Assembly: GCA_963920765.1 (NCBI GenBank)
Contig: OY987249.1
Coordinates: 13,144,817-13,208,816, forward strand
Source of the DNA: Ulota crispa
Lineage: Eukaryota > Streptophyta > Bryopsida > Orthotrichales > Orthotrichaceae
Direction of reading: 5' to 3'
DNA length: 64,000 nucleotides
Below the pieces are notes generated by a model, which saw nothing but the letters and a program-made list of their open reading frames with translations, did no database searches and had not been told where the DNA came from. The translations under genes and the position numbers were made by a program. The first letter of the stretch is position 1. Each line of letters starts with the position of its first letter. Shown piece after piece: positions 23,611 to 36,439 of this stretch.

Positions 23611-24435
23611 TTCAATTTGTTAAAACACAACACTAAAAGAATGAAGGTGGTTTCAAAGTGCGTACAATAGTCTCTATTCTTTATTTCCTTAAACTTTAGT
23701 ATTTAGTATTTGATTAGTTTCCATGACAGATAATGCTTTTATTGATCTAAAATCATACAATTAGAAACAATGCTATCGTTCAAACCAAATCGATCCATGA
23801 GAAATTTTTGATGAAAGTTCCACATTGTAGGAATGTAATGGAATTTGATGAGAATACTTCTTTGTCTTCAAGAATTGTAAACTCCTAAAGTCCCAAGGCC
23901 TTCTTTCCATGAAAAACCGCTCAAAATTGTCAAAAAAAAAAAGTTAAAGAGAAAATAAAACTTTAGGGAATGTTTCTTTTGCATATCTAGCAATAAGATC
24001 TTGTATTGGACTAGTTCAAGAATATGCAAAAGAAATTTCAAAAATTTTGATTGCACAAATTCCAAGATCTTTACATTTCAAATGAAGAAAATAAGATTTT
24101 TGACATCTTGCTTGACTAGATTTTATAATTTTGAATCTTCATTACTTAAGATTCTTGCATTGCTAATTTTGAATTTCTAATTATATATATTGAATAATTG
24201 AGTTGAGAGTCTATGCAAAAAAATTATTAAAAAAAACTTCTTTTTTACTTATAAATTTTGTATTAAATAGAAGTAGGTTCAAAATTGAAGGGAGAACAAA
24301 ATTGTCAATAGCTCTAAGATGGAATTGAAACACAGCAATCTCATTGGTGAGATTGTTCTATTAAGAAATTTTAACCTTGCAGAACTTCTTTTATTGAAAA
24401 ATTGAGAAATTTAAGTTCAAAAATGAATCTTTTAA

Positions 24436-25356
24436 CCCCTAAAGGACTAGACCCCTTTTTTTTAGCAACATAGAGATTTTGGGTAGGTACATGTGATTGG
24501 AGCTTTTCATATTTTAGGCTAGAATTTTAACAGAATGTGGGAATAAGATTTATCTTTCATATGCACTACATTTCATGACGTTTGGAATTATGAGTAAAAA
24601 GCTATGGCCTAATGTGTTGTTTTTTTCACTCAGTGGGCAGCTTGGGCAGATTTTTTAAAATTATCCTTTTCAAAAACAAAAAAAATTGGAATTGGTTGAG
24701 GAGATTTATGTGAATTTAGGAAGCTTTGAATCATTTTGTTTTGATCAACAAGATGAAAGTTATGAGGATTTTTAATTTGCAGGCCGACATTTATGGATTC
24801 TTTACTCTAAATAAACTTTGAAGTCCTTTATTTTACTCAACTTTCATTATTTTGGAAAAAAACCAAAATCAAAGGATGCAGATTTTATTATCAAAGCATT
24901 ACAACCATTGGGATTGGCATTTTTCATTTACATAATTAAATTCTCAACAATTTTGTGTTTTGAATCATTTTCTACTTCTTTTTACTTACTATTTTTTTTC
25001 CATATGTTATACAATTTGAAATGATTTGAAACTTTTTTGACATCTACTTTACTTAGGTGGAATAATGAATTTAAAGAAGCAACACCGACGTGGCCTTATT
25101 TCCTTAGGAATTTTACCTTCTAAAGGGTAGCTGCCTGATTTTTCACAAGGCGTTTTTGAATATTCAAACCATTCTAACTTCCAATCCACGCAATGAAAAA
25201 TTCTAAATTTTTTTCTACATCTTCTAAAACTATTCTTCTACAAAATCCTATGGTCACATAAGCATAAAAATGTTTTTGTTTTCAAATTTGGTTGGTTCAC
25301 TAAAAATGGCGATCTTGGAGAGTTTTTGATGAAAACTTTGCTAGGTCCTTTAAGGG
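24436..25356. mobile_element. TTAA element copy c
   Basis: Flanked by TTAA (24432-24435, 25357-25360); ends CCCCTAAAGGACTAG and inverse CCCTTAAAGGACCTAG. 921 bp, non-coding. Confidence 0.75.
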
Positions 25357-25379
25357 TTAAGTTATTTTTTCAAGAAGAT

Positions 25380-25735
25380 GCTTTGGTTCTCCAAAAACGT
25401 GCTTGCCATAACTTTTTCATAGCAAATCCAAATGAATTGATTCAAGGCTTCTCAAGTAGATAAAAATACAATTTGTGAGAAATAAGTTTTTAAATATTTT
25501 TAGTTTAACTTATTGTGGGGGTTGATTTATGCTTGCCAACTTAAAAAATATTTTAGTACAATAATTTTTTCTTTTGGACATCAACTTAGATAAAAAAAAA
25601 AAACATTCCAAAAGGCTATTATCATGTTTTGTCGTCAAAAAAATTTCATAAAATTATAAAAAATATGGAGACCATAAGAGCTTGCCCAAAATCCTTTTCG
25701 TCCCCCGTATGGATAAGGGGACTTTGGGGCATGGT
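25380..25735 (+). repeat. Truncated right half of a TTAA element
   Basis: The stretch ending GCCCAAAATCCTTTTCGTCCCCCGTATGG resembles the subterminal right end of copies a and h. The terminal CCCC/TTAA is degenerate. Confidence 0.45.
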
Positions 25736-26046
25736 TCTATTCTTCCAATGAAATTTCTAATTGGCTTTCTTACTTTGCTACTTTTCTACATTTTTATTTT
25801 ACTGACATGTATTTTGTGATGAGATGCTTATGAGTAATGCTTGATTATTTGTTAAATAATTTGAACAAATTTTTACTATAAAATCAAAATGGATTTTTTT
25901 TCAAACAATCTTTCATTGGTCTATAACATTCAAATTGTTTTCTAAATCTCTTACTATCTATATAAGCTTACAATAGACGGAAATTCTATGGGATTACAAA
26001 CAAAGCCTAGTAAAATGTGAAACTATAGTAGCTACAATCATCCTTA

Positions 26047-26134
26047 GGGCCACTTTATACTAGAGACCAAGCTTAGTTTAGAAATTGTTCTAATTTACAA
26101 TCTATTGGGTCATCAATTAGGCCCAAGTTTTAAC
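26047..26134 (+). repeat. Left end of a PIF/Harbinger-like MITE split by Tigger
   Basis: GGGCCACTTTATACTAGAG follows TTA at 26044-26046 and matches the ends of the 2089-3242 MITE. Complementary segments (ATCAATTAGGCCCAAG and CTTGGGCCTAAGTAATGAC) lie on either side of the Tigger element, suggesting Tigger inserted inside this palindrome. Its right end was not found. Confidence 0.5.
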
Positions 26135-26136
26135 TA

Positions 26137-28986
26137 CAGTGAAACCTCTCTTATTGCATGGGAACGGTGGGGACTTATTTTAAGGAATATGCACACAAAG
26201 AGGTGAAGAGTCATAAGTCATTTATTTCATGCGCAAGTGGCTCATCTAAAAAAATCCGTGATTGTTGACTGCTTTGTATTTCGGATCAAATGAGCTCTGA
26301 CATCAAGAGTGACATCTATAGTGGCCGTCTCTATAGTGGTTGTGTCCACATTAAAATAATCCCTCAATATCTCATCAAGGTCAACGTGTGCAAGGTGAAG
26401 ATCAATTGTTGTGTCTTCTTGAGCCATGAACTCTTGAGCTAGAAGGAAGGTGCAAGTTTGAAGTTGCTCCTGCAAAACATTAAGAGTGTGTTGAAGAGCC
26501 ACTACTTCTTCTTCTCCTTCAATTGGCTCTTCTTCTAATATAGAATGATCTGCATGCGGAAGAATTCTATTGTGCTTCCAACAATTAATGATTGTTGAAT
26601 CTTTGATGCTAATCCACGCAGGTTTTGCAAGATGCATGGCAGTTAACTGATCAATGTCAAAAATAGTCAACATATCAATATCATCAGAGACAAGTGTGTC
26701 AATTACATGTAACACAAATAGTCTCCAATAAATGGCCTTGAAAGTTTGGATGATACCTACCTCACATGGCTGAATGTGCGCAGTAAGATTTGGACCAAAA
26801 AACTCAATTCAGACGTGTCAATTGCACCTCATCAAGCTTGTGACCTTTAAAATTGTCAACAAAAAGAATAATTTATGACCTTAACGACAAAGATCAACAT
26901 CCCACTCACCCACCCAAGATTGAAAAATAGCACCATTCATCCATACCTTTTGGTTATTGAAATATTTAAAACCTAATTGAGCAAGAGTCTTTCTTTGAAA
27001 ACAACAAGGTGCTTTGGACTTTCCAATAAACAACGGTTCACATTGGTCACTTCCGGATGCATTAACAGTGAGTGCAAGAGTTAATTGTACCTTAAGTTGC
27101 CTCTTGGTAGGGCATACATTACAAGCAATACCTGATTCCGATGTAGCAGCATAGAAAAATGAAGTCTCGTCCATATTGTATATATCCAAAGAATAACCTT
27201 CTTGAAAGGCAGCAGTGAGCAATGTAGAAATTCTCACGCGATCGTACTAAACTTTTGTGCTTGCAGCAGAAGCTGTTTCTCCATGAAAATGCATGGACTT
27301 CAAGTTGTGGCGCCATTTGAATTTGTCAAGCCACCCATTTGAGAGTTGGAGACGATCATTCACAGGAGTTCCAAGTACATCATAGACTTTGCTTGCTATT
27401 AATTTAATGGCATCTCTAGTAAGACCACTAAAGAGCTGCTCCTCAATCCGATTGATCCAAGAAGATAACATTTCTTCAAATATTGCATTCTGTACAGGCT
27501 TGCATTTTTTCTTAGAAGGAGGATCACCATTAGCTAAACAATCATAATACCATTGTTCTTTCTTTAACCAATGAGAGAGAGATGATTGAGAGAGTTTAGG
27601 AAAACCATGAGTATGAAAGTGTGCAACAGTCTTGCTTTGAACTTTGCCATTGTCATTGTGCTAGTTCATAATGTGAACCTTGTCCTGCAATGTAGGTTGG
27701 ACTTGTTTTGCAAGGTCCCCATACGGTAAAGTAGATGATGCTTCACGCAATCAATGTCTCAATGGTGACATTTTACTCAACGCCAACCTCTGCAAGTTAA
27801 GATGAAAAGTGAAATACAAATAAAAAAAATTGCTCAGAGTTGCCAAACTAGTGAATTAAATTAATAGCACAATCACTTGTGAATATGGTTCTTGAAGTTG
27901 AACAATGATTCTCATTGAAAATCAAAACATGAAAAGCCAAATTCAAGTTTAAAAGGTTGCCAATAAATTCAAATGACACAAGTGATCAAAAATTGACTAT
28001 AAAGAAACTCACCAGTAACTCGGAATTGTATCGCCTTGGCACTATGTACTGTTTGTAGAAGTTGAAAGGCAAGGGAGCGGCACTATGAACTGTCATGACA
28101 ACTTAACCTAAGCCGAAAGGAAACAAAAGCAAAACTTCACAATTTCCAATTAAGCCAATCTCGTTTGAAAACAATAAACCCTAGAATCATAAACTCTGAC
28201 ACAGCCACTTATAAAAAGACTAAAAGAGCTCATGAGAAAAACTTCACAATTTCCAATTAAGCTAACCTTGTTTGAAAACTCTAAATCTTAGAATTACAAA
28301 TTTTGCACAAATGACCAATGTGCAACCAAAGAGAGGCACAAGCTATGCAGCAAAGGACTTAAAATCCCAATTGGAACACAAGTAAGGGCAAATATCTACT
28401 TAGAGATGCACCAAAAACAAAAAGCGGTACAAGAAGAGACGGCAGTCCGAGGATGCGCTAGCGTAGCATAGCAGTGTCAAAATTTAATTTCGGGTTGTAA
28501 AGCTAAAAAGCAAGCACAAAATGATACAAACACCTCACGAAAGACTGAAAGAGCTCACAATTGTTCACACGACCCAAAAACAAACTGCAAATACTCTAAA
28601 TTATTGCATTCTTCACTCTCTAGCATCCTCTCCTCATGAACAAGAACTACCAGGAAAACATGTATCTTACATTTCCTTGGACAAAAAATGACCAAAAAAT
28701 TATCCTTCGCTAAAGCACAACTTGAATCATAGCTTCAAAAGAAAATCTATGCGTGTATGAGGCTGATGAGAGCAAAAGAGTGACATTGTAATCTATCAAG
28801 AGGCATTCAGTATTATAGTGTTTTGCACTTGTTGTACGTTGAACAAGAATTTATATAAAAAGACACTAACGGGAAATTTGCAGATGGTCCCACTGGCAAC
28901 ACACTTTATGCACACAGGGAGTATGCAATTTGGGAAATATATATAATTATGCAAGTAGGGAATTTGCAATAAGAGAGATTTCACTA
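26137..28986 (-). mobile_element. pogo/Tigger DNA transposon (Tc1/mariner superfamily)
   Basis: Ends CAGTGAAACCTCTCTTATTG and inverse TAGTGAAATCTCTCTTATTG are near-perfect terminal repeats, with TA outside both (26135-26136, 28987-28988). CAGT-starting termini followed by AACCTCTC and a TA target are typical of pogo/Tigger elements. The 2.85-kb element encodes a single transposase on the minus strand plus about 1.2 kb of non-coding DNA upstream of it. Confidence 0.9.
26242..27765 (-). pseudogene. Tigger-type DDE transposase, degraded
   Basis: Read from about 27765 down to 26242. The N-terminal part includes a helix-turn-helix/CENP-B-like (HTH_Tnp_Tc5) DNA-binding region (HWLKKE...; GWLDKFKWRH about 27300-27330). 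The DDE_1 catalytic core follows: first Asp in YNMDET at 27169-27171, second Asp in VDNFKGH at 26855-26857. At the third position the usual Asp is Glu (QPCEVGIIQTFK, 26761-26763), although Glu serves as the third acidic residue in other DDE families. The C-terminus ends in QSTITDFF, a PCNA-interacting (PIP) motif known from pogo. Disablements: a TAG near 27660, a TAA/frameshift between 26880 and 26855, a further shift near 26810, and an early stop near 27247. Not functional as sequenced. Confidence 0.88.
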
Positions 28987-28988
28987 TA

Positions 28989-29384
28989 GGTTCTAGCATA
29001 AAACCCTTGGGCCTAAGTAATGACTAATTGATGGCCCAATTATAAAATAGAAAATGTTGTTCAACCTATGAAATTGAGTAGATACATTGTTGTGACCTAG
29101 TTTTTTTGAGTTGGGCCCAATTTTTGGGGCCATAAAATCTCCATGTGAGCAACCATTTCATCAATAAGATCAATTGAACAAGTTTTATTAAAAAACCTTT
29201 GGACCCAATTCCAAGACTTGAGGACTCTCATTGATCCATCTTTGTGGTTCTTGAATTGACTCAATTAGGCCTTTCCATAAAAGCAGCCTTTTTTTCACTT
29301 CACTAGAAGATAAATGTGTCCTAAATGACTAGTTTACAACAATTGCACTGTCTTGCAAGTATCATAAACATCTTAAACCAAGTT
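28989..29384. other. Flank between Tigger and foldback 2
   Basis: The first ~60 bp look like the right half of the MITE interrupted by Tigger. The remainder shows no gene. Confidence 0.35.
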
Positions 29385-30502
29385 TGCTAAAGTATGAGCG
29401 TCGAGCGGCGAGCGGCGAGCGGCAAGCAACGAGAGTTGAGCCTTGAAAAATTCAATTTTAGCAATAAATTTTGTTTGGATCTTTATTTTTTTGTCTCATA
29501 ATGACACTGCAAATCCAAATGTGGACATTATGTTTTTTAATAGTAAAAATTTGATGACGTAAATTTAAAAATTCATCCAAAAATTCGGATGAAGAAAATT
29601 CAAAGTGAACATAATAACATTTTCATCCCAAATTTTTAATGAATGACATTCAATATCAATGAAAGTAGATGAATGTTAAAGCGCTTTCAATGAGAAATTT
29701 TGAGGTTTTATTTAATCTCTTTGAAACTAAAGAGGCTATTAAAGTAAATCAAATTTATTACTCCAACCGTGACAAAAGTAATAGCAAGCTGTTCTCTATT
29801 TAATTCAATGGATACTCACTTGCACAACAAGCACAATTACATGCAATAGTTGAGCACATCAAGGACAACAAAACTAGCATTGAAACTATTATACATCCAA
29901 AGTAATTTTTTTGATAATGAGTTTATGGTTTATGGTAAACAAATTTGTCTATTTGGCTTGAAACAAATGTTTGTGATTCCTTAACTACTATTATTGACAG
30001 CGTATAGTAGACCAAGTTTATTTAAAAGTCATATGGCGGATGCATGGCAATTAAGCCAAGCGTGTTTGGGCAATTTACTATCTGCTCATGTACTTTACTT
30101 TTTGACTAATGAATATTAAAGCACAACCAATCTTAATAAAAAAAATTCAACCAATATGAGTATCAAGGAATTTAGATTAATTTGCCACAATATTGAAAGA
30201 TTGCTTTTTAATAAACTTCTTTTGCATAATATACTTGGCAAACTCTAAGTTTTAATTTTCAAAAAAAAATCAATTTGCATTATATATTAGCATCACATTG
30301 TTTAGGTATGTTTCCATATGCAATGTTTAATTTTTTATTTCATTTTCTACTCTTTTTTGGAGCTTATTAGTTTTATTTACATTATAATCTTACAAAGACT
30401 TCTTGTCATAATAAATACGCAATTTGATATTGAATAGCACATTTTTAATTGAAAAAAAATATAATATTTTTAAAAAGGTTTTAGAAAATAAAATAAAAAA
30501 GT

Positions 30503-31430
30503 ATTCTAAAGGGCTATTTAGATTTGAATAGCAATCCTCAACACTTTTTTTTATTTTTTCCTAATTTAAAAAATATGTATATTTCTTTTTTTTCCTATTG
30601 AAAAAGTGCTAGTGGAAGGCTATTCAATATTGAATAGCCCTCTTCAACACCTTTTTTTGACTCTTTTTTTCTGATTTTTTTTTGAAGTTTAGATTTTGTT
30701 TTCAATTGAAGAAATGCTCGTCAAGAGCTATTTGATATTGAATAGCTTCTAAAAAGTTATTTTTTGAAGATGACATAGTAACTCAAATTGTAGATTTTCA
30801 GTTTTGTTTACAACCTAATGATGTTTAAATTCTTAAATACAAAGACCATTTACCTTAGAAATGTGTTATTTGATATTGAATAGCTTATAGCAAGCTATTT
30901 TTGAAGATAATTTCATATTGAACAAAAGCTTCTTAGATTTATTCACATTTTGATTAGCTTTGAGGTCCCAACTACTAAAACCTTTGATGTGAGGTGCTAA
31001 TACATCTCCAAAAATGGCTTGTCAAAATACTATTTGATATCAAATAGCACTTCAACAAGCCATTTTTGGAGAAATATTTGAGATTTTAAAGCTCATTAGA
31101 TTGTAAACAAAATTGTAAATCTCCAATTTGAGGTAATAATCCATCTCTAGAAATGGTTTGTTGAAGTGTTTTTGATATTGAATAGCACTTTCACAATCAA
31201 AAATGTCTGTATAATAAAATATTCTTTTTGAAAAAATACAAAAAATAAAAAAATAAAAATTTAAGAGAATTATTTGGAATCTGAATAGCCCTCTACAAAC
31301 CCAATAAAATTGCAAAATGTGCTATCCAAAATTAAATATGCGCTTAGGACAAAAATATAATACAAGATAATATAAATTTGTTTAAATGGATTGTTTAAGA
31401 GTCTAAATAGCCCTCTATGAGCCCACTAGG
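30503..31430. repeat. Palindromic GCTATT...AATAGC modules, about 8 units
   Basis: GCTATTTGATATTGAATAGC-like hairpins recur roughly every 100-170 bp (near 30520, 30620, 30735, 30872, 31030, 31170, 31280 and 31400). Several are followed by CCCTCTACAA or CACTTCAACAAGCCATTTTT. Frames crossing them have no known domain. Confidence 0.7.
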
Positions 31431-32165
31431 ATAACAAAAAATAATACTTAAAATCTAATAGGCTCTTTTAACCCCAAAAAAAAATCTCAAAAATTAAAAC
31501 TTAAAATTTTTATTTTGTTTTTATTTTGTTTTTTTTGTTTTTATTATCAAATATGCTTTTCTAAACTCTAAGATGACTCATGAAAGAGCTACTTTGGAAT
31601 CAAAGAAGTTTCTTTGGATTTTGCAATGGCTCGTTAAAGAGCCTCTTCAAAATACAAGAGCACTCATAAATGTGTGGTTAAATTGGAGATTACTTAATAT
31701 TATGAACATTTTAGGGAAGTTATTATTTGTTGAAAATAGCGGAGAGGCTAATTTGATGGAGGAGCAATAATCAATGTGTATTGAGCTTCAGAAAAACTAC
31801 ATTTGAGCTCAATCATATACAAGTGTAGATTTGAGCCAACATTGCCATGTAGCATTAAGTGTACAAATATGTTTTGGAAATCCTTGAATCTTAATTCATT
31901 TGTTTGCAAAATTATTTTAAACAAGCTTCTTTTATTAGATAGAATATGTTTTTCATTTTGACATTTTATTCAAAACGAGGTTGATTTGCTCCAAGAGGCC
32001 CTTACTCAACTTAAAAGTACCTAATAAGGATACAAGATCAATAGCAAAATCTTTAGAATACTTCATAATCAGTGTTTTGAAAAAGGTAAATGCACAAAAA
32101 AGAAAGCATCCATTTTTTAAGTGACAAAAATTTAACCATAACTATTCTTTTGAATGAATTGTAAA

Positions 32166-32282
32166 TGGATGATGGATGAATGACGAGGATGACAAATAGA
32201 TGGATGATATACGGACAGACAATAGGCAGATGAAAGATGGATGATATATGGAAGATGATAGATGATTAATAATTGATGATAC
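32166..32282. repeat. GATGGATGA-rich cryptic tandem repeat
   Basis: Irregular GATGGATGA/ATGAT/ATAGATGG units lie just inside the right end of foldback 2. Confidence 0.7.
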
Positions 32283-32470
32283 CTGTTTGACAATTGATTA
32301 AAACTTTAAAAATTACAAATTTTTTGGGATTACTTTTTTTTTAAATATTGAATTTTTTTTCAATCTTAAAATCATGTTTGCCATTCCAAAATGTCTAATT
32401 TTAGTAATTAAATTATTAATGGCTGCTCAAATCTAGTTGCTCATTGCTCACCGCTTATACTCTAGAGTCA

Positions 32471-33260
32471 TTGCATTCTAAACAACTATACAATGACTCA
32501 ATTAAAGTTATTTAGGAAATTTGCAATTGTTATGAACCAATCATTTAGAACGCATTTTTCTTTTAGTGCTTGTCACTATAAATTTAACTCCAATAGTACA
32601 ATACAATGATTGTGAGGATATTGAGCATACCTAGATTTTGTAGCATCTATTTTAAATAGGGTTTTTTGAATATTAAAATCATAATGACCTCTGCAATATC
32701 ACATCTTCAATCTTTGTGAAATTATCACATAGGTACAATTTGAAAACTTACTGAAAATTTTACTTTGCATTTTATCTAACAGATGAAAATTCTAATAAAA
32801 TTCTAATGGTGAATGCTTAGCACAACAAGCGCCAACCGCTAATACAAATCTAAGTATAATTCCATTTGGTCCATCTGTTTCTAGACGCACTTTCATTTGT
32901 ACGTTTATGATGTACGCAAAAAATATTGTATTTTCATCCACTTTGACACATTTTGCACCATAGGGTTTTCTGAATTTAGAAAAATTTGAAGATGCTTCAT
33001 ATGATTCTTGAACCTCATTGTAGGTGTACCCTAGTTGGTCAATTACTGAAATCTTCAAAGGCCATTCACACTATGTCTAATTAAATGGGTCCTACAAGCA
33101 ACTCTCACAATTCAATTTTGATTGATCTAGATGTTTACAATTGGCACTTGTAGTTTCAAATAATGTTCCAAGTCCTGGTTCACAAAAATGTTCACATGCA
33201 TTGTTTTTTTGAAAGTTTTGACATTATTTTTTGGGATTTGCTTGAACTATGATTCTTAAT
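32471..33260. other. Anonymous sequence with one weak ORF
   Basis: Apart from the 88-codon minus-strand frame described separately, nothing could be supported here. Confidence 0.3.
32792..33058 (-). CDS. Hypothetical protein, 88 aa, possible gene relic
   Basis: I do not recognise this protein. It begins MKISVIDQLGYTYNEV and has mixed, non-repetitive composition (charged and hydrophobic residues alternating, two adjacent Cys near the end), unlike the low-complexity frames around it. It lies just outside the right end of foldback 2. It could be a fragment of a captured host exon or an older transposon protein. No upstream promoter or splice context was established. It may equally be chance. 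Confidence 0.2.
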   Translation of the reverse strand: MKISVIDQLGYTYNEVQESYEASSNFSKFRKPYGAKCVKVDENTIFFAYIINVQMKVRLETDGPNGIILRFVLAVGACCAKHSPLEFY

Positions 33261-33351
33261 TGAAACACCCGATTTTAGGGTTGTGGTGTTCACAAAAAAA
33301 ATCTTTTTATAGGAGTACCATTAGTTGTGTATCCTAAACTTGGGTGTTTCA
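33261..33351. repeat. 91-bp foldback, TTGAAACACCC ends
   Basis: TTGAAACACCCGATTTTAGG at the left and its near-inverse CCTAAACTTGGGTGTTTCAA at the right form a hairpin of ~20-bp arms. No target duplication is visible. Confidence 0.65.
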
Positions 33352-34766
33352 ATTCATCTTAAATGCATGGTATTAGTTGTATTTATCATGAACATCAACT
33401 TCTTCCATGTTTATTTGCAATGTGCGCATAAGAGTATTAAAGAATCATTTTATTCTTGCCTAAGTCTCCAATTGATTCTCCACATGCTTATTTCTTTATT
33501 GCGATTGGTCATGCATGCAAGGCCTTTATATTTGCTTCTAATTCTTTCTTTGATTCTTGGAATTGCTCCACTAGGACCCAAAACGTCATGTAAGGGTTAA
33601 AAAAAATGAAAACCCCAGTGTAGAAGCCATGCTCCACACGCTATTTTTAAAATTTATTTTCAATCCTTTCTATTTCAATAAATGTGGAATGTGCAATTGA
33701 AATGCAATTTGTAGCATTAGAACATGGAACATAGTATAAATTGTCTTTACGATAGATGTTACACTACTATTCAATTAAAAAAATTACTCTCATGTACTAG
33801 ATCTTTACATTTGTGTGCGCCACTATTACATGAGAGTGGAATCAAATGCCAAATGATAAAGGGAACTTCTATCTTAGACAATGTATTTATTTTACAAAGT
33901 AGTTTATTTATAATTGGTTCGTGGATATGTCATTAGCCCTTCATGTGTGATTAAATCGTAGGCATCAATATCTTATTAGGGGGTTTCAAACTTAAACTTT
34001 TTGAGGTGACTCAAGCCACTCTGAATTCACTAGTGAACAACAAGGTGACTTGCTTTTGGGATTCACTCCTAACGTGATTCACATGAGGAGTGAACTTCAG
34101 AATCTCACTTTCGCGCGTCTCATCCTCACAACTATCTTAGATGCTCAGACCCCCAACTTGCTCACAAAACCCCAATTACAAATCCACGGATGTGTCAAAC
34201 TTTTGGCGTAAGAGTGAACGAAAATAATTCACCAGTTAGCCAGAATCCTGAGGTGAAGAACTTGTAAACCACATTTCATGTTTGAACCCCCCTTTTCTTA
34301 TGGGAACTATCAAACCCTAGGATTCAGAAGGTTTGCTTGAAAGAGTGCAAGTAAGTCCTCCAATAACTAAGAGGGGCCTAGTGGAACCCAAACTTATACA
34401 AAAGTTTCATGTATTTTGTTTTGTAGCGCATGCGTTTCTATTACATGTGAAAGGATTGAACTACTTTGTGATAGAATGTCAACGGTGCCACCTCTGTGTG
34501 GCTCTAAAAGGTCAAGCCTAAAGCTTTGTTTTGGTAACTAAATGAAAAGTAACCTCACCAAGGTTAATCCCCCAAATGTCACGGTATCGATATTCCAAAC
34601 AATGAATAAACTCACACATGTTCCATTGTGTAAAAAACATTTCTTTTCATCCACTCCATGTTTTTATATTCATGTGTGCATTTTTTCAACTTTTCTGTAG
34701 AAAAGACTTTGAAAATCTTGGTTTACAAGTAATATGTAATTAAGGGAATGGAAGTATGTTTTCTAA
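33352..34766. other. Anonymous sequence
   Basis: Several short frames (33325-33600, 33724-33936, 34333-34521) have no recognisable domain. No repeat was recognised. Confidence 0.3.
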
Positions 34767-35281
34767 CCCCTCACCGCCCAAGGGACCCAAATCAGCCTCT
34801 CTAAATTTTATTCAAAGTGACGTGACCTTTTTTCAAGATTTTTTTAATGATTATTATTATTTTTAAATTCTTATTGAAGTCTAGTTTTAGCATTAGGAGT
34901 CTAATTTTGAACATGAATTAAAGTAATTTGTCTATTCAAGATTTTATGCAAGGGTGTCCATTGTAAATCTTCACTTTTTAGTGTTGAAGGCTCTTGGAAA
35001 TGAGCTTCAAGTACATTAGAACTTGGAGAAGAAATCACATTAAAAATTCAGTTTAAAAATTGTAGAATAGATTTTGAGAAGCTATAAATTGATTGGGGTT
35101 ATGTTTCAATCCACAAGTGATATTGTTGTGATTTCTTTTCCTATGTGATCTATAACATGTCTACTTTGAATTTGTGCGGTTGCATTTTAGAAAAAATTGA
35201 TAAAATTGATCAAAATATCGGCACTTTGTTCACTTTCAAGCAAATTCTCAGATACTCAAAAATACCATGGGCAGTGAGGGG
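34767..35281. mobile_element. TTAA-class element copy l (CCCCTCACCGCCC ends)
   Basis: Ends CCCCTCACCGCCCAAGG and inverse CCCCTCACTGCCCATGG. The right flank is TTAA (35282-35285); the left is CTAA, one base changed. 515 bp, non-coding. Confidence 0.6.
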
Positions 35282-35285
35282 TTAA

Positions 35286-36055
35286 AACAATCCAACAATC
35301 CAACTACTCTATTCAAAATTTGGCTCTCAAAAAGTAGTCCTAACATATTATTAAGGAAAAAGTGTTGAAAACACACGTAATTAAAAGTTTAGATTTCAGG
35401 CTTGTGAAACAATCTTTTTCTGAAAATCATTTACTTTAGTATTTAAGATGTATTTTAGAAAAACTTTTGAGTTACTGTTTTCATAGTCAGTTGATAAATA
35501 TTAGCAAGTGTAGTACTAGATCGAATCATATGAGTATGGTATTCAAGCCATAGTTTCTAACTTTTGATTTGCTAAAGGATGAACTCATTGCACACTAGGG
35601 AGGGCTCAGTGCGTAAGTAAGAGCATCTCCTACCATTTGTGAAATGAGCACCACAAATAGATTTGTTGCCAACCAATAACAATTTGTAAATTTTGAGTTT
35701 TTAATAGCAATGTATTTGTGGATATGCAAGTGTGTAGCAGGCTTCAAAAGTCAGCTTCATGATAAATTCTAGCTTCCTACATGCCCCCTTCACAGCTATC
35801 TCATGCACTATTCATGCACAAGGAAGTTGTAGATTGTCACATTTTCACTCTTCAACCAGGTGTACCTCTGTGACATATTTGAACGCAGGTGCAACCCCTA
35901 AACCTTTTGGGCTGCATGAGAGTTTCAAGCCACGCCTTGCCACTTCAGGCAGGTTCATGCCACTATCCCCTTTGGAAACTCACTTGACTTTGTCGTGATG
36001 TAAATCACGGCATGTAGTAAAAATAAGTAAAGTAATTAGACTTTAGCATGTATGA
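35286..36055. other. Anonymous sequence
   Basis: The stretch TAAGAGCATCTCCTACCATT near 35618 resembles the left end of the small MITE at 45409, but no partner end was found. The 79-codon frame at 35759-35998 is unrecognised. Confidence 0.3.
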
Positions 36056-36439
36056 GATACTGTACTCTTTTTCCTTCATCCAAAGTTTTGTCCTTGTTTA
36101 GTAAGGTTTTCCTAGATAAGGTTTTGATGAGGCAACAACCGTACAAAAGTGTTAGTTAACTAGTGTCCATTAGAGTTTACTTTAGTAAAGAAATTCCATG
36201 GACCAATAGTAGAAAGTAACCTTTACCTTAGAATTATTTTAGTTAAAGTAACTTGAGGACCAATAGTAGAGAAAGACTTTTACTTTTGTCCTCTTTCCTT
36301 AGTATATAGATGAAGCCTTCTTTGGAAGAGGGTAATGTGCTGCTTTGATTGGTTGAAGCACTAGTGTCTCAACGTTACGAGTAGGTAACCTGTTGGATAA
36401 CACGTTAAGCTAGGTGGTTAGAGCTTTGTGCTGATAATG

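Larger units (their letters stand above)
29385..32470. mobile_element. Foldback element 2 (GAGCNNT-ended)
   Basis: The left end CTAAAGTATGAGCG and the inverted right end CTAGAGTATAAGCGG match. Both carry 7-bp-period GAGCNNT repeats (left 29396-29442; right about 32432-32457 on the complement). The interior has repeated palindromic modules (30503-31430) and a GATGGATGA-rich tract near 32166-32282. About 3.1 kb, with no transposase recognised. The ends resemble those of foldback 1, even slightly outside the assigned boundaries, so exact termini and target duplication are uncertain. Confidence 0.65.
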
